DNA of 47,778 nt from JAGDYD01 sp046536675 (GTDB lineage Archaea; Micrarchaeota; Micrarchaeia; Micrarchaeales; CABMGC01). The notes under the pieces are model-generated. The model was not told the DNA's origin. It saw nothing but the letters and a program-made list of their open reading frames with translations, and did no database searches. This document shows, in pieces, positions 14,336-23,721 of this stretch (its first letter is position 1; each line of letters opens with the position of its first letter). Made by a program: the position numbers and the translations under genes. The stretch lies in contig JAWDMK010000004.1 in NCBI GenBank assembly GCA_046536675.1, positions 1 to 47,778 of the forward strand. The letters run 5' to 3'.

Positions 14336-16960
14336 TTAACCCCTATTTATCAACTTAAGGACTTGCTTATGCAGCTCCTTTATGCGCTTTCTTCTATCTT
14401 TCATCATTACTATGTCTGCCTCGCCAAATGTAAGCATAAGATGCGAGAACGGAGAAGGCACACGCGTTTTTATTATCTTGTACTTTATCGCACCTTTTTC
14501 TATCTCCTTTAATATCTCTTTAGCCCTTGGTAAATCCATAACATCTTCGAGTATCTCCCTATATGTCTCCTTTAATATAGGAAAGCTTGGATTCATTTCC
14601 TCTACTGCGGTAAGAAGAGACTGAGCATTAAACTGCTGCTTATTAACACTTATCTTCTGACCCTTGTAATTTCTAAGTACCATAAAGCTTCTTGCTGCAC
14701 AATGCCTGAATCTTCTCTTCATCATCTCAGTTCTTCTTATATTTTCCTTTAGTAATTTTGTCACATCAAGTTCAGCAATTTTTGAGAAAATCTCAGTAAT
14801 TGAACCTTCTTCTACTTCTGCCTGCAATGAGAGTACAAAGCCGTTGTCGCTAACCATTATACCTATGTCTTCGCCATAATGTTCGCCAAGCAGTATGGCA
14901 AATATTCTTGAAAGTGCATCGTTAATGCGCCTGCCATACAATGAGTTGAAGATTATGTAGCTTAATTCGCCCTTTGTATCATGTGTCATCTCTATAAGTA
15001 TAAACCTGTCGTTAGGCACATACTTTGCATATAATATCTGCTCCACAAAATACTGCAATATAGATTTTTTGGCATTTTCATCAGCAGGCAATTCATCGAG
15101 TATTTTGTTTACCTCATCTGATTTTAAGCCTTTCAATGCTAGCGCCTTCTTACTCGGCAAAGCCCTCTCTATCGCGTTTGCAAGCCTCTCCCTGAACTTG
15201 CCTATCTCGATGGCAAGTTCGTAGCTTAAAGGAAGCTGCTCAGAGAACCATGGTGGTATTGTTGGATATTTGCTCTCTGCCCTGCTAACAAAACATCTCA
15301 TTCCACGCGCGTACTCAAATCTATACAATCTACCTCCAAGAACAAAAATATCATTAGGCTTGAGCCTTGCAAGAAACTCTTCCTCTATGTTTCCTATCCA
15401 CCTCTTGCCTTCGTAAACATCTATAGCAACCTCATCAGGTATTGTGCCCAGATTAAGATAATATATTATCTTTGTATATCTGCCACGCCTTCCAAAAGCA
15501 CCTTCTTTTTCATCGTACCATATCTTTCCATAAACCCTTCTGCTTTCTAAGCCGACATAGCTTCCAGAAAGGTATTCAAGCAATGCTATAAAGTCACTCT
15601 TTTGCAAGTTGTGGTAAGGATAGGCATTCCTCACAAGTTTATATGCATCATCAACCTTCCACTTCTTTGTCAGGGACATACCAACAATATGTTGTGCTAG
15701 CACATCAAGTGCATTCATCGGCGTTGAGAATTTGTCAAGGAGTTTTTTATTTGCACTATATAGCATAACAGAACATTCAACAAGATCATCCCTATTAACT
15801 ACAATTATCTCTCCTTTTGCAACATCATAAAATTTATGCCCGCTTCTGCCGATCCTTTGTATAGCCCTTGTTATGCTTTTTGGCGAGCCCAGCTGTACTA
15901 CATTGTCAATGTAGCCTATATCTATACCGAGCTCAAGGCTTGTCGAAGAGACTACACATTTTAGCGAACCTTTCTTTAGCATTTCTTCTACACCAAGCCT
16001 TATCTCCCTTGAAAGTGAACCGTGGTGTGCTGCCAGCTCTTGCTCGCTGTATTTAAACCTCTTCATTAGATTGAATACCACACGCTCTGTGCCACTTCTC
16101 GTATTTGTAAATACAAGCGTCGTATTATTTTTCTTTATGATGCTGTCTAGGATCTTGTATATCGCACTCTCTATCTTCTCATCGCTAGTATTGATTATGT
16201 CTTTTACTGGGCATATTGTTGTAAACTCCATCTTCTTGTCCCATGTTGCATCAACAATGTAGCATTCTCTCTCTTCGCCGTTGTTGTACCCAACCAGAAA
16301 TCTAGCTGCTTCCTCCAAAGGATAAAGGGTTGCACCCAAACCTATCCTTACAAAGTCATGCCCACAAAGTTCGGCAAGTCTCTCTACAGAGAGCGAGAGA
16401 TGAACACCCCTCTTGTTGTTTGCAAGTTCATGCAACTCATCGATTACTATATATTTAAGGTCCTTAAGGCTCTCGGAAAATTTACTTGCATTTAATAATA
16501 TCGCAAGGCTCTCTGGTGTGGTAACAAGTATGTTTGGTGGATGCTTCAATTGCATCTGCCTTTCTTTCTGCTCAGTATCGCCAGTCCTAATGCCTATTGT
16601 TATCTTTCTATCAGCATTGAACTCGCTATATATCTCTTCAAGCGGCTTGCTTAAGTTCCTGTATATATCATTATTAAGCGCCCTAAGCGGAGAAACGTAT
16701 ATGCAGTATACCTTCTCCTCAAGCCTACCGCTGTCTGCAAGATCCATAAGTTCGCTCAAGATAGCCATGAATGCAGAAAAAGTCTTTCCGCTGCCTGTTG
16801 GCGCTGTTATAAGTACATTCTTACCTAGCCTTATAAGCTTGAAAGAGTAATATTGAGGTGGTGTAAGCTCCTTAAAATGCTCTTTAAACCACTTCCTTAT
16901 TTTAGGGTTTAGCGCTTCAAGACTCTCTTCTTCACTAAAACGCTGAGCATATTGTATCAT
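14336..16960 (-). CDS. lhr: Lhr-type ATP-dependent DNA/RNA helicase
   Basis: This superfamily 2 helicase has 874 residues, the size of Lhr-core proteins. Motif I is TAPTGSGKT (residues 52-60) and the DEAH-box equivalent is IDELHELANN. Motif III appears as LGATLY, and motifs V and VI as SSTSLELGID and QRIGRSGH. A winged-helix and Lhr-specific C-terminal region follow. Lhr acts on DNA-RNA hybrids and stalled forks in repair. The ATG at 16960 is preferred over TTG at 16990 because a TATA-like box near 16993-17003 would place the transcription start between them. It leads the operon with the metallophosphoesterase. Confidence 0.92.
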   Translation of the reverse strand: MIQYAQRFSEEESLEALNPKIRKWFKEHFKELTPPQYYSFKLIRLGKNVLITAPTGSGKTFSAFMAILSELMDLADSGRLEEKVYCIYVSPLRALNNDIYRNLSKPLEEIYSEFNADRKITIGIRTGDTEQKERQMQLKHPPNILVTTPESLAILLNASKFSESLKDLKYIVIDELHELANNKRGVHLSLSVERLAELCGHDFVRIGLGATLYPLEEAARFLVGYNNGEERECYIVDATWDKKMEFTTICPVKDIINTSDEKIESAIYKILDSIIKKNNTTLVFTNTRSGTERVVFNLMKRFKYSEQELAAHHGSLSREIRLGVEEMLKKGSLKCVVSSTSLELGIDIGYIDNVVQLGSPKSITRAIQRIGRSGHKFYDVAKGEIIVVNRDDLVECSVMLYSANKKLLDKFSTPMNALDVLAQHIVGMSLTKKWKVDDAYKLVRNAYPYHNLQKSDFIALLEYLSGSYVGLESRRVYGKIWYDEKEGAFGRRGRYTKIIYYLNLGTIPDEVAIDVYEGKRWIGNIEEEFLARLKPNDIFVLGGRLYRFEYARGMRCFVSRAESKYPTIPPWFSEQLPLSYELAIEIGKFRERLANAIERALPSKKALALKGLKSDEVNKILDELPADENAKKSILQYFVEQILYAKYVPNDRFILIEMTHDTKGELSYIIFNSLYGRRINDALSRIFAILLGEHYGEDIGIMVSDNGFVLSLQAEVEEGSITEIFSKIAELDVTKLLKENIRRTEMMKRRFRHCAARSFMVLRNYKGQKISVNKQQFNAQSLLTAVEEMNPSFPILKETYREILEDVMDLPRAKEILKEIEKGAIKYKIIKTRVPSPFSHLMLTFGEADIVMMKDRRKRIKELHKQVLKLINRG

Positions 16961-17038
16961 ATAACCATTCTTCGCAAAATTAGACAGCAAACTATATAAA
17001 TTATACCAATTAAATATATAATCCTAGTGGTAGGGAGA

Positions 17039-17305
17039 ATGGCGACAAAAGATATAAAGAAAAGGCTCGAACAATTCAAGAAAACGCAGGATATAAACAA
17101 GATCGTAGAGAAAGGAAACATAGAATCACAAGCGTTGATAGAGAGTGCAGGCGAGGACAGGCCAGCAGAAGCAAGCCACGCTTATGATTTAATAAATGAA
17201 AGCGGGAACCTAAGCTTAAACGAAACGCATGTCAGGGAAAATAAAAGAAAAGTAAAAAGAACAACAAAAGCAAAGAAGTCAAAGAAAAAGAAAGAGAGAA
17301 GATGA
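17039..17305 (+). CDS. Small basic protein with Lys-rich tail, unknown function
   Basis: The 88-residue product has a helical N-terminal part (ATKDIKKRLEQFKKTQD) and ends with a highly basic tail of Lys/Arg (residues ~68-88). The tail suggests nucleic-acid or ribosome binding, which is inference. GTAGGG lies three bases before the ATG at 17039; a GTG at 17027 is possible. It lies divergently next to the Lhr gene. No family is recognised. Confidence 0.6.
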   Translation: MATKDIKKRLEQFKKTQDINKIVEKGNIESQALIESAGEDRPAEASHAYDLINESGNLSLNETHVRENKRKVKRTTKAKKSKKKKERR

Positions 17306-17371
17306 TCCTCGAGCCGTTGAGGTTGGGTATTTTTAGAAAGAGATAAATAGCTTAAAGGCTAATCTTTTTCT

Positions 17372-18304
17372 ATGTACACCACAATAAAACCACCAAAATT
17401 AAAGGAAGGAAGCACAATAAGGATTGTAGCACCCGCATGGGCACCTGATATTAAGGACCTTTCAAAAGGTATAGATGTTCTTAGGCACATGGGCTTTAAG
17501 ATTAGCCTTGGAAAAAACATTAAGAGGCTTGCACAAATATCTTATCTTTCAGCACCAGACAAGGAGCGCGCAAGTGAACTAATAGAAGCCTTCAAAGATG
17601 ATAGTGTAGACGCGATATTCTGCGGAAGGGGCGGCTATGGGTCAATGAGGATTTTGCCTTACCTAGATTTTGATGTTATTAAAGAGCACCCGAAGATCTT
17701 TGTTGGTTATAGTGACATTACAGCGCTTCATGTAGCAATAAACAATTTTGCACACCTTATAACATTCCATGGTCCTATGCCGGGAGCTGATTTAGAAGAG
17801 ATAAAGAAATCGAGCTTTAAAGAGCTTATAGGTATATTAAAAGGAGAAAATAAAGACATAAATCCGCCTCCGGAAAGGATTATAAAATATATAATAAGTG
17901 GCAAGGCTACAGGAGTTAGTATGGGCACAAACTTTTCACTAATAGCATCACTTGTAGGCACAAAATACTTCAAAGAAGCAAAGGGGAAGATACTCTTCTT
18001 AGAGGATGTCAGCACGACAGCATGGGACATGGATCGTTACTTTGCAACACTCAACTTAGCTGGCCTATTACAAGATTTTGAGGGTTTTGTTTTTGGCGAT
18101 TTTACAGACATTCCAAAAACAGAAGACGCAACACCAGTAATAGAAGAGATCGTTCAATACCATATTGCTCTTGCCAACAAGCCTGCACTTTATGGCATGC
18201 CTTTTGGGCATGGTGATGAACAGATGCTTATTCCACTCAATGCAAAGATGAGCATATCTTCTGAACCGCCATACTTGGAGCTGCTCGAAAGCGTTGTTGA
18301 ATAA
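17372..18304 (+). CDS. S66-family LD-carboxypeptidase-like protein
   Basis: The 310-residue protein shows the S66 serine peptidase pattern: VAPAWAP near the N-terminus, FCGRGGYGSMR, the nucleophile in GYSD (near residue 115), a Glu in FLEDVS, and the catalytic His in FGHGDEQMLIPL. Bacterial members (LdcA) cut the LD bond of murein tetrapeptides, and MccF cuts microcin C. All three triad positions appear present. An archaeon has no murein, so here it may act on foreign cell-wall peptides or another amide; this is inference. The flanking genes give no pathway. The start has an A+T-rich upstream region but no clear ribosome-binding site. Confidence 0.85.
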   Translation: MYTTIKPPKLKEGSTIRIVAPAWAPDIKDLSKGIDVLRHMGFKISLGKNIKRLAQISYLSAPDKERASELIEAFKDDSVDAIFCGRGGYGSMRILPYLDFDVIKEHPKIFVGYSDITALHVAINNFAHLITFHGPMPGADLEEIKKSSFKELIGILKGENKDINPPPERIIKYIISGKATGVSMGTNFSLIASLVGTKYFKEAKGKILFLEDVSTTAWDMDRYFATLNLAGLLQDFEGFVFGDFTDIPKTEDATPVIEEIVQYHIALANKPALYGMPFGHGDEQMLIPLNAKMSISSEPPYLELLESVVE

Positions 18305-18308
18305 AAAA

Positions 18309-19565
18309 TTATATAGAGTCTATTTTATCGTCGCCTTTTTCTTTATCTTTATCACTCTTTTCATCCTTTCTTTCAAGCTCAGGCGATTTACCAACAGAGA
18401 GCTTAACCCCACCGTTTGGATCTCTTGTAATTGTTATATCTAAGTTGTCACTTCCAAGCATTCTCCTAAGCTCTTCATAAGTATATGAACCAATGTTATT
18501 GCCTATCTCCTGCGTTTTGCCTTTGTTCTTAAGGATCTCGGCCCTCTTTTCCATAATTACCTTTCTTTCTATTGTTGTGTATACAATAGATAGGCTAGGC
18601 TTCTCTGCATCGTATATATCCTCTATTCCAAGCTCTATAGGCTTATAACCCTCGCTCTGATATACAAAAGGCAGTACCGCTTCAAACTCGTCCTTTAGCC
18701 CCTCAACAATCTTTTTCACCGCATCGCTCCTTCCTGCGATTATAAAGTCATCGCTATCAAGGAAGCCAACAAACGCTTCGCCATTAACCTCTTTCACCTT
18801 ATCTTGCAGCAATTGTGAAACAAGCCTTAGTATTGTTATTCCTGCGTTCGCACCAAATGTAATCGCAAAACCAGCAAGGCCATTCACCTTGATCCTTCCT
18901 ATCTCATAATCGCTCTGCAATGCCTTTTCAACCGCTTCTGATATTTTGTCTTCATTAGGCAGATCTATAAGAGGATCAAACCTCTTGCCCTTCTTTCTTA
19001 AGAATATAGTAACCAAGCTTCTAAGTTCTTCAGGATCAAAAGGCTTCTTTATATAATAATCTGCACCATACTTTATACCTTTGAACCTGTTGCTTGTTGC
19101 ATCCATTGCACTTACAATTATAACAATTATATCCTTCAAAGCAGGGTCTTTTTTTATTGTTTTGCATATCTCTAAGCCATCCATGCCTGGAAGCATAAGG
19201 TCTAGAATTACAAGATCAGGCTTATCATTCCTTATCATTTCCATTGCTTCATTGCCATCATAAGCGTTTCTTATTTCAAACCCTTTACCAACAGAGAGAG
19301 TCATAAGTCTGTTTATGTTCTTATCGTCTTCTACAACTAGTATCTTCCTAAGCTGTGGCTCCTCCTGTAGTATATAATAGGTAAGTACACCGCCGCTCTT
19401 CCTTGATGCAATCGCATTAATATTTTCAAGCTCCTTAAGCGCCTTGTTGAGCTCTTCTTCTGTAGCACCCTTGGAGCTTGCTATATTTGAAAGATCATTA
19501 TAGGCTATTTGCTGCCTCTCGTTTATAATAGAGATAAGATCTGACTTAAGCTCGTTAATGTCCAT
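18309..19565 (-). CDS. Response regulator: helix-turn-helix-like N-terminus, receiver, degenerate GGDEF-like domain
   Basis: The 418-residue protein has a small N-terminal helical domain (1-65) resembling a winged helix. A complete receiver domain follows (about 73-190) with Asp80/81, phosphoacceptor Asp122, Ser152 and Lys174. From about residue 197 a region starts with DPLIDLPNEDK, the pattern opening GGDEF domains, but the signature loop reads LDSDDF at 269-274 and the usual metal-site segment is altered, so diguanylate cyclase activity is unlikely. The C-terminal ~40 residues are charged and low-complexity. GGCGAT lies three bases before the ATG. A histidine kinase lies 1.2 kb away, past one divergent gene; the two probably form a pair. 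The output could be DNA binding or nucleotide sensing. Confidence 0.8.
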   Translation of the reverse strand: MDINELKSDLISIINERQQIAYNDLSNIASSKGATEEELNKALKELENINAIASRKSGGVLTYYILQEEPQLRKILVVEDDKNINRLMTLSVGKGFEIRNAYDGNEAMEMIRNDKPDLVILDLMLPGMDGLEICKTIKKDPALKDIIVIIVSAMDATSNRFKGIKYGADYYIKKPFDPEELRSLVTIFLRKKGKRFDPLIDLPNEDKISEAVEKALQSDYEIGRIKVNGLAGFAITFGANAGITILRLVSQLLQDKVKEVNGEAFVGFLDSDDFIIAGRSDAVKKIVEGLKDEFEAVLPFVYQSEGYKPIELGIEDIYDAEKPSLSIVYTTIERKVIMEKRAEILKNKGKTQEIGNNIGSYTYEELRRMLGSDNLDITITRDPNGGVKLSVGKSPELERKDEKSDKDKEKGDDKIDSI

Positions 19566-19709
19566 ATGATCGCCCTTATTCTATGTAAAGTATAAAAATA
19601 TATTATTCTTTTGCTTTATTTCACATATTTCAATTCCAACAAAAATAAACAAGAAAAAGGCAATAAAAGATAAATTTAAATCTATATTCAAATTAATAGT
19701 ATTGATTGC

Positions 19710-20726
19710 ATGAACCCGACCTACAAAAAAGGAAAGAAAAGGAGCAACAAACTGCCAATAGCAATTGCTGTTGTAATAATTTTAGTTGCGCTGATCATAT
19801 TTGCAATAATATATACGCAACCGCATGTATATTATGTTAATGCACCAACAAGATTAGGTTTAGCCTTGAATAGCAGCATACTTTATAAGCTGCCATCATC
19901 TACCGATACTTTTGTACTTTACCTTAAAAACTCAACAAACAGCTCAGCCACATTATATATAACAAAAACCCCTGTCTTGGCTTATCCTGTGCTCGCAGTA
20001 TATCTAACTAGAGGCGGCTCTGCTAATATAAGTAGTGAAGAATTAAAAGTTGCGGACATGCACATCTTGCTAATATCATCAAATTACAAAGTAGCTGAAC
20101 TTGAACTTACTCCAATAGATCCAAGCCTCGGCTTAAAAACAAGTGGATTAAGCATATATTTGCAGCCAACATCATTTATTGAAAGGATGCTTTACACTGG
20201 AAACGTTAGCATCATATCTACAACATCAACCACAACATCCACAAGTATTACAACCACAACAATAAATCAGTCCTCTATTATACCGATGCAGCAGATTATG
20301 AGCTTTGTAAACACAACCGCACCTGGCATATTGATGAACAGCTTTGCAGCACTTTATCAGAAAGACAGGGCATGCAATGCAAGCGTTTACAATGCTACTT
20401 TCCAAACATTAGAGAATATGAAGGCAGTAGGCCCAAATTCATTCTATAATGTAAGTCCTTCTGTTCCAAGAAATATTAATATAAATGTAACAAAATTAGC
20501 AAACAATACATACCTTGTAACCTATATAGGTGTTACCCCTTCAAAACTTTATACAGGCGCTTTACTAAATTTGAAGGTTAGCTTAACTCCTACACCTACT
20601 CTTCTTAATGTCTCTTTTGAAGGACCTTTCAAATACATGAATCTTACTCAGGTAACAAAGATATACACATTCCAAAGTAGCATACAAAACTTCTGTGGGG
20701 CGTATATGCCTTATATACCACATTAG
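19710..20726 (+). CDS. Membrane-anchored extracellular protein of unknown function
   Basis: The 338-residue product has a basic N-terminus (KKGKKRSNK), one membrane anchor at about 15-37, an outer domain, a Ser/Thr-rich linker near residues 167-190 and a second outer domain. Sequons are abundant, and single cysteines (DRACNAS, NFCGAY) could form one disulfide. The topology is that of an archaeal cell-surface protein with two domains on a glycosylated hinge. It sits between the response regulator and histidine kinase genes but on the opposite strand, and might be a target or signal source of that pair. The ATG follows TTGAT with a three-base gap. Confidence 0.7.
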   Translation: MNPTYKKGKKRSNKLPIAIAVVIILVALIIFAIIYTQPHVYYVNAPTRLGLALNSSILYKLPSSTDTFVLYLKNSTNSSATLYITKTPVLAYPVLAVYLTRGGSANISSEELKVADMHILLISSNYKVAELELTPIDPSLGLKTSGLSIYLQPTSFIERMLYTGNVSIISTTSTTTSTSITTTTINQSSIIPMQQIMSFVNTTAPGILMNSFAALYQKDRACNASVYNATFQTLENMKAVGPNSFYNVSPSVPRNININVTKLANNTYLVTYIGVTPSKLYTGALLNLKVSLTPTPTLLNVSFEGPFKYMNLTQVTKIYTFQSSIQNFCGAYMPYIPH

Positions 20727-20737
20727 CTTTTCTTTTC

Positions 20738-22970
20738 TTATGCTTCCTCCTTAGCTTGGGCACCTTCCTTCTTTTTTCTTAAGTCTATAGGAATTGTAAA
20801 CCAGAAGGTACTGCCCTTTCCCGGCTCTGAGTTAACACCTATCCTGCCCTTGTGCAGCGATATTATCTCCTTCGCTATCGGACAAGCCTAGCCCTGTGCC
20901 CGCTCCTTCCTGCTTTGTAAGGCCTTTTTTGGGCACTTGATAAAACTTCCTGAAAAGCTTTCTCTGGTCTTCTTTGCTTATGCCTATACCTGTATCACTG
21001 ACCTCTACCCTAACATTCTTTCCTTTTTTATATATCTTCACAGTAATGCTTCCGTGCTCTGTAAACTTTATCGCATTGCTTATCAAATTAACAAATACTT
21101 GGATAAGCCTATTCGGGTCTGCTATTACTACAGGCACATTATAATCTACATTCCATGAGAAGATAAGGCCTTTGTTTGTTGCAACCTCCTCTAGAGCCTT
21201 TATGCTCGGGTTCTCTTCTAGTTTTGCCAAATTCACCTCCTGCAGGTCAAGCTTTATCCTGCCAGATGAGAGCTTTGCCACATCTAGTATTTGCTGTATA
21301 AGCTGCATGAGCCTCTCGCTCTCATCTAGTATAATTTTAACATATTCTTTTTGTTCATTGTTGAGCTCGCCAAACTCGCCATTTTCAAGCAGAGATGAAA
21401 AACCTTTTATGTTTGTTATTGGAGTTTTTAGCTCGTGCGATATATTGTAAATAAACTGTGTCTTAAGATCACTTTCACTCTTAAACCTCTCTTCATTTCT
21501 TTTTGAATCTGCAAGCGCTTCTTCTAACATTTCTATCCTTCTTTTTGTCAGAAGCTCCTTTCCCATTATAATATAGCCAGAAATGTTTCCCCTCTCATCT
21601 ATAATCCTGCTTATAGTTTGATATGCTGGCACTTCTTCGCCAGTTCTTGAAATAAGGTTAGCAAATATGCTTCTTGCCACACCTTCTCCACGCGCAATCT
21701 CGATAGCCTTTCTTATGCTATCCTTACCTTCGTTGCCATAAAGTAATGATATATCTTTGCCAGCAAGATCATCTAGCTTATAACCAAGAAGCTGCTCCAC
21801 ACTTTTGTTTACTTCTTTTATATAGCCTAACTCGTTTGTTACTATTATCATATCGCTTGTGTTTTGCAGAAGCTCATTGAAGTTTGAGCTCAGGCCCTGC
21901 ACATATCTTTCTAGTTTATTGTCTGAGACTAAACCGAGATAGCCTTTCTCAGTAGCGATTAAGCTTAGCTTCACCTCGTTAGATGTGTTGTTTCCAAGAT
22001 TGAGCGTAAATTTGTCTGTAAAAGAGTCTTTCTGAAGCTGTGCATTAAGCTTATCTTTTTCGTTTACTAGGTTTATCAGTTTTTGACCTAGCATAAGCCC
22101 CGCTTGCGGAAGAACCTTTTCTGCATTCTCGCTGAGCCATACAACTTTAGTATCCTTATCAAGCTCAAAGATAAATTCTAGAGAGCTGTTGCTTATCACA
22201 TTGAGCCTTTCCGCAAGCTCTTTCTTTTCGGTAATGTCTAAGAAGGTTACATGCATAAGCCTGTTATTTATCATATTTACAGAAACAAAAAATACCCTTC
22301 CATTCGGTGCGTTTACCTCTGCGGTTATTCCTCTACCAAGCGATGCAAGCATGTTGCCATCAATATTAAAGAATTCACTTATGCTTCTACCGACAAATTC
22401 CAGTGAACTCTTCGAAAATAGGTTAAGCATACTTTTGTTTGCCTTTACTATCTTTCCGCTCGTTTCTACAAGCGCTTGTGGCACCATAGCTTCAAAAGAA
22501 GCATCAAAATATTTGGCTAGGCTTCTAGCTCTTTCCCTTTCTGACCTGCTTATTATTTGATGTGAAAAAATGTAAACACCGAGCGAGAGTGCATCTAAAA
22601 TATCTTGGCTGAATCTCTCCTCGCTTTTGGAAAGCATTTTCAATATACCAACAGGCTTGTTATCAGCAGTTATTGGAAATATTGCAACGCTTTTGTAACC
22701 AGAGTTATATAGATTTATTAGCTCTGGAAATGCTGAGTAGCTGCTTAGCCTATTATCGATATAAACCTTCCCTGTGTTTATCACATACTCTTCAGAGGGT
22801 TCGAGGCTCTCCCTGTTAGGGCTTACTTCTTTCATCAATACTTCGTCTAATCCGAAGATTTGTTTCACATTCTCTAAAAATTTCTCTGTAAGCTCTTTTT
22901 GTTCGGGCCATTTCTTGCCAAGTTCTACGGTATCGAATAAGAATTTAAGGACTGCAAGATTATCAAACAT
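20738..22970 (-). CDS. Cytoplasmic GAF/PAS sensor histidine kinase, reading frame broken near 20880
   Basis: The domains are an N-terminal GAF-like region (~1-150), three PAS-type regions, a dimerisation helix with phospho-His512 (NISHELKTP) and an ATPase domain with N box (NLISNAIKF), G1 (DTGIGIS) and G2 (GTGLGLS). No membrane segment is seen, so it senses an internal signal. The plain frame stops at 20832 with a foreign tail. Dropping one base at 20879-20881 restores IAKEIISLHKGRIG, then STFWFTIPIDL, ending at 20738; the total is then 743 codons plus stop. Hence this is one gene with one extra base, either a sequencing error or a real mutation. The start is the ATG at 22970, with GGCTGAT upstream. 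Its likely partner is the response regulator at 18309. Confidence 0.85.
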
Positions 22971-23037
22971 CAAATCAGCCTAGAATAATAATATATTCTT
23001 AACATAATTTATAATTTTAACTATAGAGTAGGATTTT

Positions 23038-23697
23038 ATGGAGGTTAAAGAAATATTCGAAAATGTATATAAATTAGATTCTAGGCTAGCCACACTCAAC
23101 TTAGTACCAGGAGAGAGAGTATATGGCGAAGAGCTTGTTAAGGTTAATGAAAAAGAGTATAGAATGTGGAACCCATATAGAAGCAAGCTTGCAGCAGCTA
23201 TACTTAACGGCCTAAAGGAGATGCATATTAAAAAAGGCTCGCATGTTCTATACCTTGGTGCTGCAAATGGCACAACATGTAGCCATGTGAGCGATATTAT
23301 AGGAAAAGGTGGTATTCTTTTTTGCATAGAGATATCGGAAAGAAGCATGCGCGATCTGATAAAGGTGTGCGAAAAAAGGAGCAATATGCTTCCAATACTA
23401 GGTGATGCTAGGAATGTAGACGCTTATGCGCAAGAAGTTGGAAAGGTTGATATATTGTATGAGGATGTTTCATCGAGAGACCAAGCTGAGATACTTCTGG
23501 CAAATGGAGGGGCGCTCAAGAAGGGCGGATTTGCGTATGTGGCAATAAAATCGCAGAGCATAAGCAGTGCAAAGAAGCCAAGCGAGGTTTATGAAGAATT
23601 TATAGATAAGGTTAGCAGCGAATTCAAGCTTATAGAGAAGATAAAGCTTGAGCCTTTCCACAAAAAGCATCTTTTCGCTGTTTTTGAGAAGGTATAA
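23038..23697 (+). CDS. flpA: Fibrillarin-like rRNA/tRNA 2'-O-methyltransferase
   Basis: The 219-residue enzyme is the catalytic subunit of archaeal C/D box sRNPs; with Nop5 and L7Ae it methylates ribose 2'-OH at guide-selected sites. Family features are VYGEELV and YRMWNPYRSKLAAAI near the N-terminus, the S-adenosylmethionine motif LYLGAANGTTCSH (near residue 77), LFCIEIS, and DILYEDVSSRDQAEIL, ending with LEPFHKKHLF. Unusually, nop5, normally adjacent in archaea, is not next to it. GTAGGAT lies three bases before the ATG. It is transcribed divergently from the histidine kinase and is followed 24 bases later by a zinc-ribbon protein gene. Confidence 0.93.
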   Translation: MEVKEIFENVYKLDSRLATLNLVPGERVYGEELVKVNEKEYRMWNPYRSKLAAAILNGLKEMHIKKGSHVLYLGAANGTTCSHVSDIIGKGGILFCIEISERSMRDLIKVCEKRSNMLPILGDARNVDAYAQEVGKVDILYEDVSSRDQAEILLANGGALKKGGFAYVAIKSQSISSAKKPSEVYEEFIDKVSSEFKLIEKIKLEPFHKKHLFAVFEKV

Positions 23698-23721
23698 ATT
23701 TATAATCTGCGATTGTTAATC

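Noticed and set aside
16960..16990. TTG start for the Lhr helicase
   Set aside because: The TATA-like box lies too close for transcription to include it, and ATG 16960 fits a short leader.
20879..20881. Programmed +1 ribosomal frameshift in the histidine kinase
   Set aside because: The zero-frame codon at the junction is not a stop or a rare codon and no slippery run or stimulatory hairpin is seen; an extra base is simpler.
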